Counted from the stretch's first letter, positions 52,016 through 61,920 are shown. The stretch: 64,000 nt of DNA from Vibrio maritimus (GCA_003263775.1 JYJJ01000037.1:1-64000); one strand, 5' to 3'. Program-made: numbers and translations. Notes: generated by a model not told the origin, from the sequence alone.

Positions 52016-53842
52016 ATGTTCCAAAACTTCTTTTCGGACTACCTTGTGAAACTGCAGGAGAGCAACCAGCAATGGTGGAAAGACTTCGAGCAAGGCAAGG
52101 CAGCCGTAAATAGCCCTCTGACTAAAGCGATGCAGGAACTCAATGCTGAGGACACTGCAGAGTTTATGAACAAGGCATCCAAGCAACCCGCCGCTATGTT
52201 GGATATGCAAACCAAGTGGTGGATGCAGCAACTCGAAATATGGCAGCGTGTCGCGCTGCAATCCAGTAAAGAACAAGTTGTTGACGTTGAAAAGGGCGAT
52301 CGTCGATTCCAAGACGACGCGTGGAAAGAAGAAGCGTTTTACAACTTTATTAAGCAGTCTTACGTTTTGTTCAGTAAAACGTACCTCGATACCATCAATT
52401 CGGTTGAAGGTGTGGACGAGAAAATCAAAGAACGTCTCACATTTTTCTCCCGTCAAACTTTAAACGCACTATCGCCAACCAACTTTATCGCAACTAACCC
52501 TGAGCTTTTAAAACTCACGCTTGAGCAAAATGGTGAAAACTTGCTCGCGGGTTTGCAGCAGTTTCAGGAAGACATGGAAGCGAGCGCGGATGTACTGAAA
52601 ATTCGCATGACGAATACAGAAGCGTTCCAGATTGGTGAGCATGTCGCGAACACAGCTGGGGATGTAGTATTTAAAAATGAGCTGTTTGAGCTTATTCAAT
52701 ACCGTCCGTTGACTGAAAAGGTGAATGCGACTCCGCTTTTGATCGTTCCACCGTTTATTAATAAGTACTACATCCTTGATCTTCGTGAGAAGAACTCGAT
52801 GGTGAAATGGCTGCTAGAGCAAGGTCATTCGGTATTTATGATGTCTTGGCGAAACCCAGGTCCTTCACAAGCTAAAGTAGAATTTGGCGACTATGTGACG
52901 GAAGGGGTAGTCAAAGCGGTAGCGGCGATTGAGTCGATTACAGGTAAAGATCAGATCAATGCTGCGGGCTACTGTATTGGTGGTACGGTGTTGGCGTCAA
53001 CCGTAGCTTACTATGCTGCTAAACGTATGAAGAAGCGTATTGTATCAGCGTCATTCTTTACGACGTTACTAGACTTTAGCCAGCCTGGTGAAGTCGGTGC
53101 CTACATCAACGATACTATCATTCGTGCTATAGAACTTCAGAACAATTCTCTGGGTTACATGGATGGTCGTTCTTTGAGTGTGACCTTCAGTTTACTGCGT
53201 GAGAACAGTTTGTACTGGAACTACTACGTTGATAACTACCTCAAGGGAAATAGCCCTGTCGATTTTGATTTGTTGTACTGGAACAGTGATAGTACGAACG
53301 TTGCGGCAGCGACGCATAACTTCTTACTACGCCAACTGTACTTGGAGAACAAGTTGATTGCTGATAAAGGGGTTAAAATTGGAGGCGTTTGGATTGACCT
53401 GGACAAGATTCGTATTCCAAGCTATTTCATCTCGACAAAAGAAGACCATATTGCTCTGTGGCAAGGCACGTATCGTGGTGCTTTGAAAATGGGTGGCAAT
53501 AAAACCTTTGTGCTTGGTGAATCAGGGCATATTGCAGGTATCGTTAATCATCCAGAAAAAGAGAAGTATGGCTTTTGGACAAACTCAACGCTGGATGAGT
53601 CAGCGGAAGAGTGGATTAACAACGCTGATCATCACAAAGGGTCTTGGTGGTTACATTGGAATGAATGGCTTGGTCAATACATTCCAGAAGAACAAGTTGA
53701 ACCATTCCCGGTGGGTAACGAAGATTATCCGGTATTGGGTGCAGCTCCGGGTAAGTACGTTGCTCAGACCCTGCCCATTATTGAGCCTATCGATGCGAAT
53801 GAGCAGACCGAGTCAGACACGTCGGAATCTCAAACTGCATAA
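52016..53842 (+). CDS. phaC: Class I polyhydroxyalkanoate synthase
   Basis: 608 residues. The lipase-like box is AGYCIGGTV with the catalytic Cys around residue 322. The Asp is in SYFISTKEDHIA and the His in GHIAGIVNHPEK near the C-terminus; the WWLHWNEWL ending is typical. The N-terminal domain (about 1-200, YLVKLQESNQQWW) is characteristic of class I enzymes, which act without PhaE or PhaR. It polymerises (R)-3-hydroxyacyl-CoA on granules. Confidence 0.94.
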   Translation: MFQNFFSDYLVKLQESNQQWWKDFEQGKAAVNSPLTKAMQELNAEDTAEFMNKASKQPAAMLDMQTKWWMQQLEIWQRVALQSSKEQVVDVEKGDRRFQDDAWKEEAFYNFIKQSYVLFSKTYLDTINSVEGVDEKIKERLTFFSRQTLNALSPTNFIATNPELLKLTLEQNGENLLAGLQQFQEDMEASADVLKIRMTNTEAFQIGEHVANTAGDVVFKNELFELIQYRPLTEKVNATPLLIVPPFINKYYILDLREKNSMVKWLLEQGHSVFMMSWRNPGPSQAKVEFGDYVTEGVVKAVAAIESITGKDQINAAGYCIGGTVLASTVAYYAAKRMKKRIVSASFFTTLLDFSQPGEVGAYINDTIIRAIELQNNSLGYMDGRSLSVTFSLLRENSLYWNYYVDNYLKGNSPVDFDLLYWNSDSTNVAAATHNFLLRQLYLENKLIADKGVKIGGVWIDLDKIRIPSYFISTKEDHIALWQGTYRGALKMGGNKTFVLGESGHIAGIVNHPEKEKYGFWTNSTLDESAEEWINNADHHKGSWWLHWNEWLGQYIPEEQVEPFPVGNEDYPVLGAAPGKYVAQTLPIIEPIDANEQTESDTSESQTA

Positions 53843-53846
53843 ATTA

Positions 53847-53877
53847 CTAAGGGTCCACTGCGGCCCTTAGCTTTTTC
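53847..53877 (+). terminator. Rho-independent terminator of phaC
   Basis: CTAAGGG (53847-53853) and CCCTTAG (53864-53870) with a 10-nt loop, then CTTTTTC. Confidence 0.85.
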
Positions 53878-53962
53878 TGATGCCTTTAAGTATCCGTAAC
53901 ATACTTTTCTTTTCTAGGTTGATACGTATGATAAACGCATAACCAGAATCCAAGAGGTTGTT

Positions 53963-54580
53963 ATGGAAATCGAAACACTAGAACAAAAAGTAAGCTATAT
54001 CTACGGCCGAGAAATTGCTAAAGAGCTTGCTCAAAAATCATTTCCAAAGATGAACATCAAGATCATTCAAGAAGCGATCATGGAAGCGTTTATGCAAAAG
54101 CCATGGCCTTTTGACCCAAGTGAAGCGGAAGCACTGAAAAAAGAAATGGAAGAGCAGCGCAAGCGTGCACAAGCTGAGCATCTTGAGCAAAAACAACAGT
54201 TTGAAGCAACGTTTTTTGAGCGCAATGCCGCCCGTGAACAGGTGGCTACTCACAGCTCTGGCATCCAAATAGAGGTCATTGATGAGGGTGGGGAACGAGA
54301 AGAATCTGATCCTGGCAGCCAATTCCTTATTCGTCATAAAACTTGGCTCTTGAATGGTCAGCAGGTGGATGGGTCGGCTCACCTTCCTGAGCCAATGAGT
54401 GTCATGCTGCATCAAGCGCCGGTTGCGTGGATTGTCGCACTCAAAGAAATGCCAGTTGGAGCGACCTGGCGTCTATATGTACCCGCACATCTTGCGTACC
54501 AAGAAGACGCTCATCCGACGGTTCCAGCGGAAACTGCGGTTATCTTTGATATCAAGTTAGAGTCGATAAAGACACAATAG
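53963..54580 (+). CDS. FKBP-type peptidyl-prolyl cis-trans isomerase
   Basis: 205 residues. An N-terminal dimerisation-type helical region (about 1-90, LEQKVSYIYGREIAKELAQ and a charged EEQRKRAQAEHLEQKQQFE helix) precedes the FKBP domain from about residue 97. The domain is divergent: LLNGQQVDGSAHLPEPMSVML and ALKEMPVGATWRLYVPAHLAYQ stand in for the canonical YTG and G-S-K-W-E-L/IPPELAYG motifs, so activity may be weak. No signal peptide, hence cytoplasmic. ATG 53963 follows a weak GAGG. Confidence 0.82.
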   Translation: MEIETLEQKVSYIYGREIAKELAQKSFPKMNIKIIQEAIMEAFMQKPWPFDPSEAEALKKEMEEQRKRAQAEHLEQKQQFEATFFERNAAREQVATHSSGIQIEVIDEGGEREESDPGSQFLIRHKTWLLNGQQVDGSAHLPEPMSVMLHQAPVAWIVALKEMPVGATWRLYVPAHLAYQEDAHPTVPAETAVIFDIKLESIKTQ

Positions 54581-54604
54581 TATAAACGTCTATATAGTCA
54601 GTAA

Positions 54605-54631
54605 GGCCAGCATTTAATGCTGGCCTTTTTG
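54605..54631 (+). terminator. Rho-independent terminator of the FKBP gene
   Basis: GGCCAGCAT-TTA-ATGCTGGCC, nine perfect pairs, then TTTTTG. Confidence 0.9.
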
Positions 54632-54798
54632 CTTTGGGTGACATTCAATTTTGACATAATCTTTGGTTATAACTAAAACTTATCTGAAGATGAAAAGAAT
54701 ATAATGCTCAATAAGTTAATGTAAGTTGGATTTTAATTCACTATGTGACTATTTTGTAGTGTTTGTGTTGGTTTTGGCTTTTGTTTGATAACAATTTT

Positions 54799-54814
54799 GG
54801 TGATCTGTGTCACG
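54799..54814 (+). promoter_or_regulatory. Candidate CRP site upstream of the DAACS symporter gene
   Basis: GGTGATCTGTGTCACG has the symmetric core GTGA-N6-TCAC at 54800-54813, off the TGTGA-N6-TCACA consensus only at the outer T and A. It lies about 110 bp before the gene. The 344-bp gap 54581-54924 holds no gene, only the upstream terminator and this site. Confidence 0.5.
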
Positions 54815-54924
54815 CCGTGCGATCGGAAAACAAATTTGTGATTCTAATCGCCTAAAGGGTACTGCTAATCTGCTCCGGCTTTTGATGTCTCCATCAACAA
54901 GCAATATAAAAAAAAGGAGTAATT

Positions 54925-56226
54925 ATGACTAATGCCAAGAAACCAATGTCACTGACGAGTCGTGTGATTATCGGTATGGTTGCAGGTATTTTGACGGGCT
55001 TCGCTATTCGAGGTCTATTTGCTGAGAACGGATTTGTAGACGCTTACATTGTAAACGGCCTTTTTGAGGTTGGTGGTCAAGTCTTTATCGCCAGCTTGAA
55101 AATGCTCGTTGTTCCACTGGTTTTCGTATCGCTTGTATGCGGCACCAGCTCTCTTAAAGATGTCACCACTCTAGGCCGTTTAGGTGGTAAGACAGTTCTA
55201 TTCTACGTCGCTACCACAGCAGTTGCCATTACACTGGCACTGACTATGGGCACAGTATTCCAGCCAGGTGCGGGTGCTGACCTAACTGCAGCAAGTTCAT
55301 TTGCAGCGACAGAAGCGCCATCGCTGGGTCAAGTCATCATCGATATGTTCCCAACGAACCCAATCAGTGCAATGGCTGAAGGTAAGACCCTTCAAGTTAT
55401 CGTGTTTGCCGTGCTTTTCGGTATCGCGATCAGTGCAGCTGGTGAGCCGGGTGAGCGCATTGCTGCGACATTCCGCGATCTGAATGACGTGATCATGAAG
55501 CTTGTTGCGCTATTGATGAATATCGCCCCATACGGTGTGTTCTTCCTAATGGCAAAACTGTTCACAGGTCTTGGCTTGGGTGCCATCTTAAACCTCGCTG
55601 AGTACTTCCTAGTACTTACAGCGACGCTATTGCTACACGGCCTAGTTACCTACAGCGTGATGCTTAAGTCTTTCACTGGACTAAGCCCAATCACCTTCCT
55701 TAAGAAGATGGAAGATGCGGTGATGTTTGCGTTCTCGACCGCATCATCAAACGCAACCATTCCAGTTACGATGGAAACTGCGCAAAACCGTTTGGGTGTA
55801 GACAATAAAGTATCGTCTTTCACCATTCCTCTTGGCGCGACCATCAACATGGATGGTACGGCTATCATGCAAGGTGTTGCGACTGCATTTATTGCTCAGG
55901 CGTTCAACATCGACCTAACTATGGGTGATTACCTGACAGTGATTCTAACGGCAACGCTAGCATCAATCGGTACTGCGGGTGTTCCTGGCGTAGGTCTTAT
56001 TATGCTTGCTATGGTACTTAACCAAGTAGGTCTGCCGCTAGAAGGTATCGCACTAATCATGGGTGTTGACCGCCTACTTGATATGATTCGTACTGCAGTA
56101 AACATCACGGGTGACAGTGCAGTAACTTGTATTGTTGCTAAGTCAGAAGGTGCATTGGATCTTGAGAAATTCAATGACCCAGCTGCAGGTGAGAAAGAAG
56201 AAAAAGTCGAGTTGGCACGTAGCTAA
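54925..56226 (+). CDS. Dicarboxylate/amino acid:cation symporter (DAACS family)
   Basis: 433 residues with about eight transmembrane helices and two re-entrant loops. The hallmarks are the serine-rich loop FAFSTASSNATIPV, the NMDGTA motif (about residue 310), IGTAGVPGVG and the closing DRLLDMIRTAVNITGDSAV. Members (GltP, DctA, SstT, GltT) import glutamate, C4-dicarboxylates or serine with H+ or Na+. The substrate is not certain; the helix-8 Arg/Asp pattern MDRLLDM..RTAVNITGD suits a glutamate or dicarboxylate. AAAAGGAG upstream of ATG 54925. Confidence 0.9.
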   Translation: MTNAKKPMSLTSRVIIGMVAGILTGFAIRGLFAENGFVDAYIVNGLFEVGGQVFIASLKMLVVPLVFVSLVCGTSSLKDVTTLGRLGGKTVLFYVATTAVAITLALTMGTVFQPGAGADLTAASSFAATEAPSLGQVIIDMFPTNPISAMAEGKTLQVIVFAVLFGIAISAAGEPGERIAATFRDLNDVIMKLVALLMNIAPYGVFFLMAKLFTGLGLGAILNLAEYFLVLTATLLLHGLVTYSVMLKSFTGLSPITFLKKMEDAVMFAFSTASSNATIPVTMETAQNRLGVDNKVSSFTIPLGATINMDGTAIMQGVATAFIAQAFNIDLTMGDYLTVILTATLASIGTAGVPGVGLIMLAMVLNQVGLPLEGIALIMGVDRLLDMIRTAVNITGDSAVTCIVAKSEGALDLEKFNDPAAGEKEEKVELARS

Positions 56227-56251
56227 GCTTCCAGATTAATACGCTATAACA

Positions 56252-56292
56252 ATCAAAAAGGGGTCAGTGCTTTGTGCGCTGACCCCTTTTGT
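56252..56292. terminator. Bidirectional terminator between convergent genes
   Basis: AAAAAG, then GGGGTCAG (56260-56267) and CTGACCCC (56279-56286) with an 11-nt loop, then TTTTG and T-rich sequence. A-run before and T-run after, so it ends both the symporter gene and the exporter operon. Confidence 0.85.
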
Positions 56293-56310
56293 TTTTTGTA
56301 ATGTCCTAGC

Positions 56311-57450
56311 TTACCCAGCAGGTTGGCAACGATACTTACTAAAGCAGTAAGTAGCGAGTGCGCCCCAAATGGCCGTAAGCAGCCATAGATGATTCCAATG
56401 CTCGCGAATCTGATACCACTCTGCACCCATTTGATTTAGCTTCAAAAAGCCACTGATAGCAGCCTGAGTAGGGAATACTGCCGCAAACCACTGCATCGGT
56501 GCAGGTAACATTTCTACTGGCCATATAAAGCCTGCAGAGAAGATAAGAGGCATTGAGCTAATGAGTACTAGCACGGTAACTAACTCTCTTCTTGGAGTGA
56601 TGGCTCCAAGAAAAATGCCAATAAAGCATGACGTCAAAAAGAACGGTAGCATCAATGTCAGCATTTCAAACGGGTTGGCGAGCTTACTGATCCCGTACAT
56701 ATCGAAGCTGGCACCGAAATAAAACATACCGAGTAAGTAATAGATAGCAGTGAGCACTAAAGTTCGGACTGCAACGACGCTCAATACAGGGCGTAAGCTC
56801 CAGTATCCTTTACCTTGGCGCTGAGTACCGCCAACCAAACCCGATGCCATCGCCAGTGTTTGTTGAAGGATCAGAACAAATACCGCGGGCACGACGTAAT
56901 CCACATACCCCATACGAGGGTTGAATGTCGGCTTAGTATTCAGTTTGGTTGCAGAATACTGCTCACTAGCCAGCTCAAGCGGCACACCATCAATAAGTAG
57001 TTTGGAAACCTTGGCTTTTGCGGCTAGCGTACCACCGGCTTGTGCCAAACCTTCAACAACCGTTCCGTAAACTAGGAAGAGTGATGCGTCGCCAGCGTAA
57101 GCAAGCACTGGACTTTTACCTAGCATCAAATCCTTATAGAAGTGCTCGGGTATCACCAAAAATCCGGTTATTTCACCTTTTAGAAAGGCCTGTTTAGCAG
57201 CTTCAATTGTAAAGTCACGCTGGACGACATGGACGTTCGGAGTGGCGTCTACCATTCTCTCAAGTTGAAAGCTGGTTTGGCTTTGATCGAGGTTGACCAC
57301 GGAGATAGGCTGCTCACGCGGCGTTTGGTGGCTGTAGGGTAGTGGGTATAGGAACGAGTAGAAAATCACGCCGCCGAATACAGTTAATACTACCACTGGA
57401 TTGGTTAAAATAGCGCGAAGCTCGAGCTTGATGTGATCCAGTAATGTCAT
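56311..57450 (-). CDS. ABC-2 type permease, second subunit of an exporter
   Basis: 379 residues. An N-terminal TM (VVVLTVFGGVIFYSFL) and a large periplasmic domain (about 40-180) are followed by five TM helices in the C-terminal half. It resembles YhhJ/YbhR-type permeases of the DrrB/ABC-2 class. It overlaps the preceding permease gene by 4 nt (ATGA). The complex with HlyD and TolC-like partners is inferred from operon structure. No ATP-binding protein is encoded nearby. Confidence 0.87.
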   Translation of the reverse strand: MTLLDHIKLELRAILTNPVVVLTVFGGVIFYSFLYPLPYSHQTPREQPISVVNLDQSQTSFQLERMVDATPNVHVVQRDFTIEAAKQAFLKGEITGFLVIPEHFYKDLMLGKSPVLAYAGDASLFLVYGTVVEGLAQAGGTLAAKAKVSKLLIDGVPLELASEQYSATKLNTKPTFNPRMGYVDYVVPAVFVLILQQTLAMASGLVGGTQRQGKGYWSLRPVLSVVAVRTLVLTAIYYLLGMFYFGASFDMYGISKLANPFEMLTLMLPFFLTSCFIGIFLGAITPRRELVTVLVLISSMPLIFSAGFIWPVEMLPAPMQWFAAVFPTQAAISGFLKLNQMGAEWYQIREHWNHLWLLTAIWGALATYCFSKYRCQPAG

Positions 57451-58675
57451 GATGACAACTCCTTACTGAGATGCTTTTTGATCAGTAACACGGTAAGCGC
57501 CAGTGGGACTACATAGCCCAACATTGGAGCTAGATGCACCAATGATTGAGCCGCGTGTACGCCGTAACTCGCTTGGCTTACTTGAACCTCAATATAGTGA
57601 CTGATCGGTAAAAGCTCACGCCAGAACAGCGCTAGCGGGCTCATATCAGTTGCAGGGAAGGTGATACCCATAAAAGCGAAACTCGGCGCTGTAAACGCAC
57701 CTGCAAAGCTCATCGCTCGTGCTGCATCACAGGTAAGGAAAAAGAACAGTGCACCCATGATCATACAAGCAATCGTTGTGACAAATTGCGCGATGATCAG
57801 CACCATCCAGCTTCCTTCCATAGGCCAGCCAATGATGTCATAGAACCAAATCAAAAAGGCAAACCCAAGCAAAGAGAACCAAACAAAGTAGGGCATCAGT
57901 GTTGCTGCAAGGTGACGAACCAGTTTGGTTTCGCCAAGCCAAGGTTGGATTCCTGCGACTCGGTAATTGGCACTGAGCACTAATACCGTAAACGAGACGA
58001 TAGCGATTTGCCAAATCGCTGGCACAATTGCCGTCACTAAGAACTGAGCGTAGTTCGTGCCTTTATTAAACAGTGGCGTGATTTGGGTTCTTACTGAGAC
58101 AGCTTTACCCACTGCAGCGGCGCCAGTGGTATTGCCTTTGGCAAGTGCCTTAACCACTTCTACCTGTGCGTTGAATGTGCCTTGTGCCTGCAGTGCAGCG
58201 GAGTTAATCAGTCTACCAACCAAGATATATTGGCTGTTATAAAACAGCGTCACTTGCGGGGGCATAGATTTCATGACCGACTTATCAAAGCCATGGGGAA
58301 TGTACAAAATGGCGTAGATATCGCCGTCTATCATTGCTGTCTTAGCTTGCCCTATGTCGCTGTACTGATGATCGACGCTTAGCATCGACGTCGCATCATA
58401 ATTACGAACCAGTTTTTGTGACAATGTACTTTGGCTAAGGTCGACAACGCCAATAGGAAGACTATGCGCTATCCCTTGAGAGAATATCCAGTAGATGGAT
58501 AAACACAATACGATGGGCAGCCAAGTCAGGCACGACAATAACCATTTGTCGTGCTAAGTAGATGCCACTGACTCCGAAAGTGGCTTTTCACCAACTTTCG
58601 TCTTGTGGCTATCTTCCCTAGAGCATGAGTCTGCTCTAGGGTTTTAGCTGAAGTATGGGATGATTCTTGTGGCAT
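57447..58675 (-). CDS. ABC-2 type permease, first subunit of an exporter (frameshifted)
   Basis: Corrected length 409 residues from the ATG at 58675. It opens with a soluble stretch (MPQESSHTSAKTLEQTHALG), then stops near 58545. Reading ACAAATGG as ACAAAATGG gives TTKWLLSCLTWLPIVLCLS, the first TM. The rest mirrors the other permease: a periplasmic domain (VRNYDATSMLSVDH) and five C-terminal TMs. The HlyD gene ends 8 nt upstream. A perfect inverted repeat lies within its first codons (58616-58641). Confidence 0.82.
58616..58641. repeat. Inverted repeat in the 5' coding part of the permease gene
   Basis: CCCTAGAGCA-TGAGTC-TGCTCTAGGG, ten perfect pairs, with GGGTTTT on the plus strand. The inner TAGAG/CTCTA pair also occurs upstream of the tolC-like gene at 61103-61118. 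Confidence 0.6.
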
Positions 58676-58683
58676 AGTCGTAC

Positions 58684-59655
58684 CTACAATTCCACAACCA
58701 AGCTCATACCCATTCGAAGCGGAGCCTCATCCACTGGGCGAGCTTCTACTTCAAACGTACGAAGGTCAAATCCTTGCGTGGCATCGGTAGAACGCCAAGT
58801 TGCAAAGTCGCCCATCACTGCCACGTGAGTGACTTTAAAAGTGATTGTATCGTCTAGAGCAGGGACGTAAGCGTCAAACTCGCTGCCTTTTTCAAACTGG
58901 CTTAGCGCATCTTCACGAACATTGAGCACAGCCCAAGTATCTTTGGTATCGATAACGGTCACGACAGGGAAACCTTGCGGGGCAAGTTCTCCACTATGAA
59001 GCAGCACTTGAGAGACTTCACCGTCAAACCAAGAGTGAATTTGAGTATCGGCAGCATACGCTTCAACTTCCGCCACTGCACCAGCTGCCATACGTGCTTT
59101 TTCTGCCGCTGCAAGTTTGGTTTCGTCTCGTGCACCTTCTTTGGTCATTTGGAACATTTGAAACGCTGCGCTTTCGGTGTATTTCGCGGCTTGCCATTGG
59201 GTTAGCGCTTCATCACGCTTTTGCTCGGCCACAACGCCATCTTTATATAGGTTGTTAACACGAAGGTAGGTCTTTTCCATCAGCGAAGCTGCTGCTTTAG
59301 CTTTACGCCATTGGTCTTCTGCGGCTTTAATTTGTTGTTGTCTCGCGCCAATTTCTGCTTCTTTCGCGAGCGCTCCAGCGGCTTTTTCGCCTGCAACGGC
59401 TTGTTCTAGCTTGGCTTCAATTTCCGGGCTGTGGATAGTGAAGATGAGCTGACCTTCAGTGACATTGTCACCTTTTCTAACGAGTACGTCATCGATACGA
59501 CCAGGTACTTTTGACGAAATGCTATATTGCTGTGACTCAATTTGGCCTTGAATATGCATTGCTGGGGCTTGGTAAGCATCGAAAAACTTATAGCCAACCC
59601 AACCAATAACGGCAACGGCGCCTAGTGTAACTAAAGTGGGTTTTACCTTGTTCAT
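58684..59655 (-). CDS. HlyD family membrane-fusion protein
   Basis: 323 residues. One N-terminal TM (about 8-24), the lipoyl-like half IQGQIESQQYSISSKVPGRIDDVLVRKGDNVTEGQLIF, a long coiled coil (about 75-190), and the beta-barrel half SWFDGEVSQVLLHSGELAPQG. It should link the inner-membrane permeases to the TolC-like channel. It overlaps the tolC-like gene stop by 4 nt (59652-59655). Domain order matches YhiI/EmrA-type adaptors. Confidence 0.9.
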   Translation of the reverse strand: MNKVKPTLVTLGAVAVIGWVGYKFFDAYQAPAMHIQGQIESQQYSISSKVPGRIDDVLVRKGDNVTEGQLIFTIHSPEIEAKLEQAVAGEKAAGALAKEAEIGARQQQIKAAEDQWRKAKAAASLMEKTYLRVNNLYKDGVVAEQKRDEALTQWQAAKYTESAAFQMFQMTKEGARDETKLAAAEKARMAAGAVAEVEAYAADTQIHSWFDGEVSQVLLHSGELAPQGFPVVTVIDTKDTWAVLNVREDALSQFEKGSEFDAYVPALDDTITFKVTHVAVMGDFATWRSTDATQGFDLRTFEVEARPVDEAPLRMGMSLVVEL

Positions 59656-61069
59656 GATGCATCCTCAGATCGTAATTGGGCAGGGGTGATTGCGTTGTAT
59701 TTGTAGCTGGAGAAATTGTTCATCTCGCTAGAAAGCGCGAGCAGTTTGTTTAAAGACAGCAGATATTGAAAACTCGCTGCGTCTTGTTGAGTTTTGATAC
59801 TGGCCAGGTAGAGCTCAGCGTCAACCACATCGAGAGAGCGGCCTAGCCCTTGGGAGAAGGCTTTTTGACGCAGTTTCAGATTCTCTTGCGCCAGTTTGAT
59901 ACTGGAATTTAGTCCTTGAACTTCATCGAGGGCTTGCTGCGCTTCAAGATAGGTTTTTTCAACCAACACGCTCAAATCTTGACGAGCTTGCTTACGCAAA
60001 AACTGAACTTGAGAGACGGCGCTGCCTGCCGCTTTCATTTGTTCGCTACGACCAGAGTTTTCCAGTAGCGGTACGCTGACGCCAATACCAACTAGCCAAT
60101 CGGGCTTAAGCTGGCTAGTTAAGGAGTCACCGTGATAAAGACTGTAGTCACCGTACGCATAGACTTCTGGGTAGTATTTGCCTTTTTCAGCTTTGATTAA
60201 GCTACTGGCTTGTTTTTCTTTGGCATCAAGAATCGCAAGGCAGGGTAGGTATCAAGGGTTTGGTCGATAAATGCATCCAGCGGCGGTAGAGTTCGGTTAA
60301 TGAAAAGTTCGTCACGTGGTTCGACTTTCTCGATTTGGCCAAGTACTTGAGTCAATGCCGCTTGAGCAATGTTTAGGCTATGTTCGGCTTTTTTACGTTC
60401 AACGACCGCTTTATCCAATGAAGCTTCTGCCTGGAGGCGCTCAACTCGGGCGATCTGTCCTTGTTCTTCCATCTTTAGGGCAAAGTCCCGATGCTTAGTC
60501 AGCCCTTTTTCAACCGCCATTCGTGTATCGACGACATTTTTGGCCAAGATGACGCTGAAGTAGTATTTACTGAGATCTTCATAGCGTGCTTGGACTTCCA
60601 TCGCGAGCTGGCTTTGTGCTTCTTCTTGTTTACCTTCAGCCGCGGTTTGCGCAGCCGTAATCCGACCACCGGTGAAGATTGGCCAGACAGCACGAATAGA
60701 GGAACTGAAAATGTCTTTGTGCTCTAAGGTAGAAGTCACGCCACCAAGCAAGTTGCCAAGAGCTTGCCCCAAACCGGGGATATTAGGTACGCCACTTAAG
60801 CTATCTGCAAACTGTTGTCCGTTCAATGTGACGTCTTGGTCAAGGCGCGTATAGTTCGCTCCCACCGTTACTTTAGGGAGGTTGAGACTGCTTGAAGCGT
60901 CTTTTAAATGGCCATATCGCTCAACATTAGCACGTTGAGCCGCTAGGGAGTTGTTGTTCTGTTGAAGCAATTGCCATGCTTCATCAAAAGAGACCTCTGC
61001 GGCTACTGTGCTAAATGAAAGCGATCCTAATAAAACGCCCATGGCCAATGGCAGGGACTTGATCTTCAT
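59652..61069 (-). CDS. TolC family outer membrane efflux protein (frameshifted)
   Basis: 472 residues when corrected, from the ATG at 61069. Signal peptide KSLPLAMGVLLGSLSFSTVAA. It shows TolC-type repeats: SFDEAWQLLQQNNNSLAAQRAN near residue 28, and a C-terminal LSLNKLLALSSEMNNF. The frame breaks near 60243: reading GCCTTGCG as GCCCTTGCG restores LDTYPALAILDAKEKQASS and joins the two halves. First gene of the exporter operon. Confidence 0.85.
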
Positions 61070-61102
61070 GAATGCTCCAAACAGGTGTTTATAAAATCTT
61101 TC

Positions 61103-61118
61103 TAGAGTATATGCTCTA
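61103..61118 (-). promoter_or_regulatory. Candidate operator upstream of the exporter operon
   Basis: TAGAG-TATATG-CTCTA, a dyad 34-49 bp before the tolC-like start, where a MarR- or TetR-type repressor would act. The same arms occur in the inverted repeat at 58616-58641. Confidence 0.4.
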
Positions 61119-61217
61119 ATAAAATGGTGTGCAATAACTTAACTATAGATGCTTTGGCGAAAACTACGCATGTATGTGTTTGTTTTTCCGAATTTATTGA
61201 TGTGTTTTGAAGTGGCG

Positions 61218-61252
61218 AAAAAAAAGCAACATCCGGGGAGATGCTGCTTTTT
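61218..61252 (-). terminator. Terminator of the small minus-strand gene
   Basis: An A8 run (61218-61225), then GCAACATC and GATGCTGC (seven of eight pairs) and TTTTTA. On the minus strand the T8 run follows the hairpin. The flanking TTTTT makes it partly bidirectional. Confidence 0.65.
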
Positions 61253-61296
61253 ACCTAGCTATTGTTGTTAGTTACCTTTAGATGCTCGTTGTTACA

Positions 61297-61536
61297 CTAG
61301 TCATGAGAAGGACAAAGATAGCCCGCTCGCCACAACAAGTGTTTTGATTGTTTCAGCACCTTAAGTACTTCGCTGCCTGACATTTGAGGCGATGAGAACG
61401 AGACGAGAACGTCTTGCTCCAGTTCGTCTTCCAAAGAGGTTGTGGTTTGATAAGCCCTTACGTGAGTAAAGGTGGCTCGTCGGTGTTGCGACAGCAAAGC
61501 CTTATCAAGGCAAATTCCAAAACAGTCACGTTCCAT
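61297..61536 (-). CDS. Small protein, unknown function
   Basis: 79 residues, minus strand. AGGGAA about 8 nt upstream of the ATG at 61536 supports the start. The product has no TM and no known family: ERDCFGICLDKALLSQHRRAT and a C-terminal LKQSKHLLWRAGYLCPSHD, with Cys at residues 5 and 9 and one near the end. A terminator follows at 61252-61218. A 109-residue plus-strand frame overlapping it looks like a shadow. Confidence 0.5.
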   Translation of the reverse strand: MERDCFGICLDKALLSQHRRATFTHVRAYQTTTSLEDELEQDVLVSFSSPQMSGSEVLKVLKQSKHLLWRAGYLCPSHD

Positions 61537-61920
61537 AATAATTCCCTTATCAGATACCTAATATTGCTATTAGTTACGGGTACTACTGCTTCATTGCTTA
61601 TTGTTTTTGTTGTTGTGCCAACCAGTATGATTAAAGTCGTGGGCAATAAGACATGCTTGCTTTTGTGTTTTGTACTGGGGCACTTTTCATACTATACGAA
61701 AGTGGTAGTCAAGAGTTCTAAATTTAACCTAAAAATGGTGTGATCTTAGTCAGGTTACAGAATGAACACGATTGCAACATAACGAGTGTGTAAACTGATG
61801 TAAAAATAGACAACACAATGATAACCATGTCAAAACAGTTGAGCAGTTCACAGATCGCTTTCGGTGTGGATGCTGGCATGTTGCAATACTGTTACATTGG
61901 CGTTTTGGGGGAGTGTGTTA
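61537..61920. other. Intergenic region before the sensor kinase
   Basis: 384 bp with divergent promoters of the small minus-strand gene and the sensor kinase. The frame ORF 61414-61743 (plus) runs through it but has no ribosome binding site and no family. I see no clear regulatory motif. Confidence 0.35.

Noticed and set aside
61414-61743. 109-residue plus-strand ORF
   Set aside because: No ribosome binding site, no family, and it overlaps the better supported minus-strand gene.
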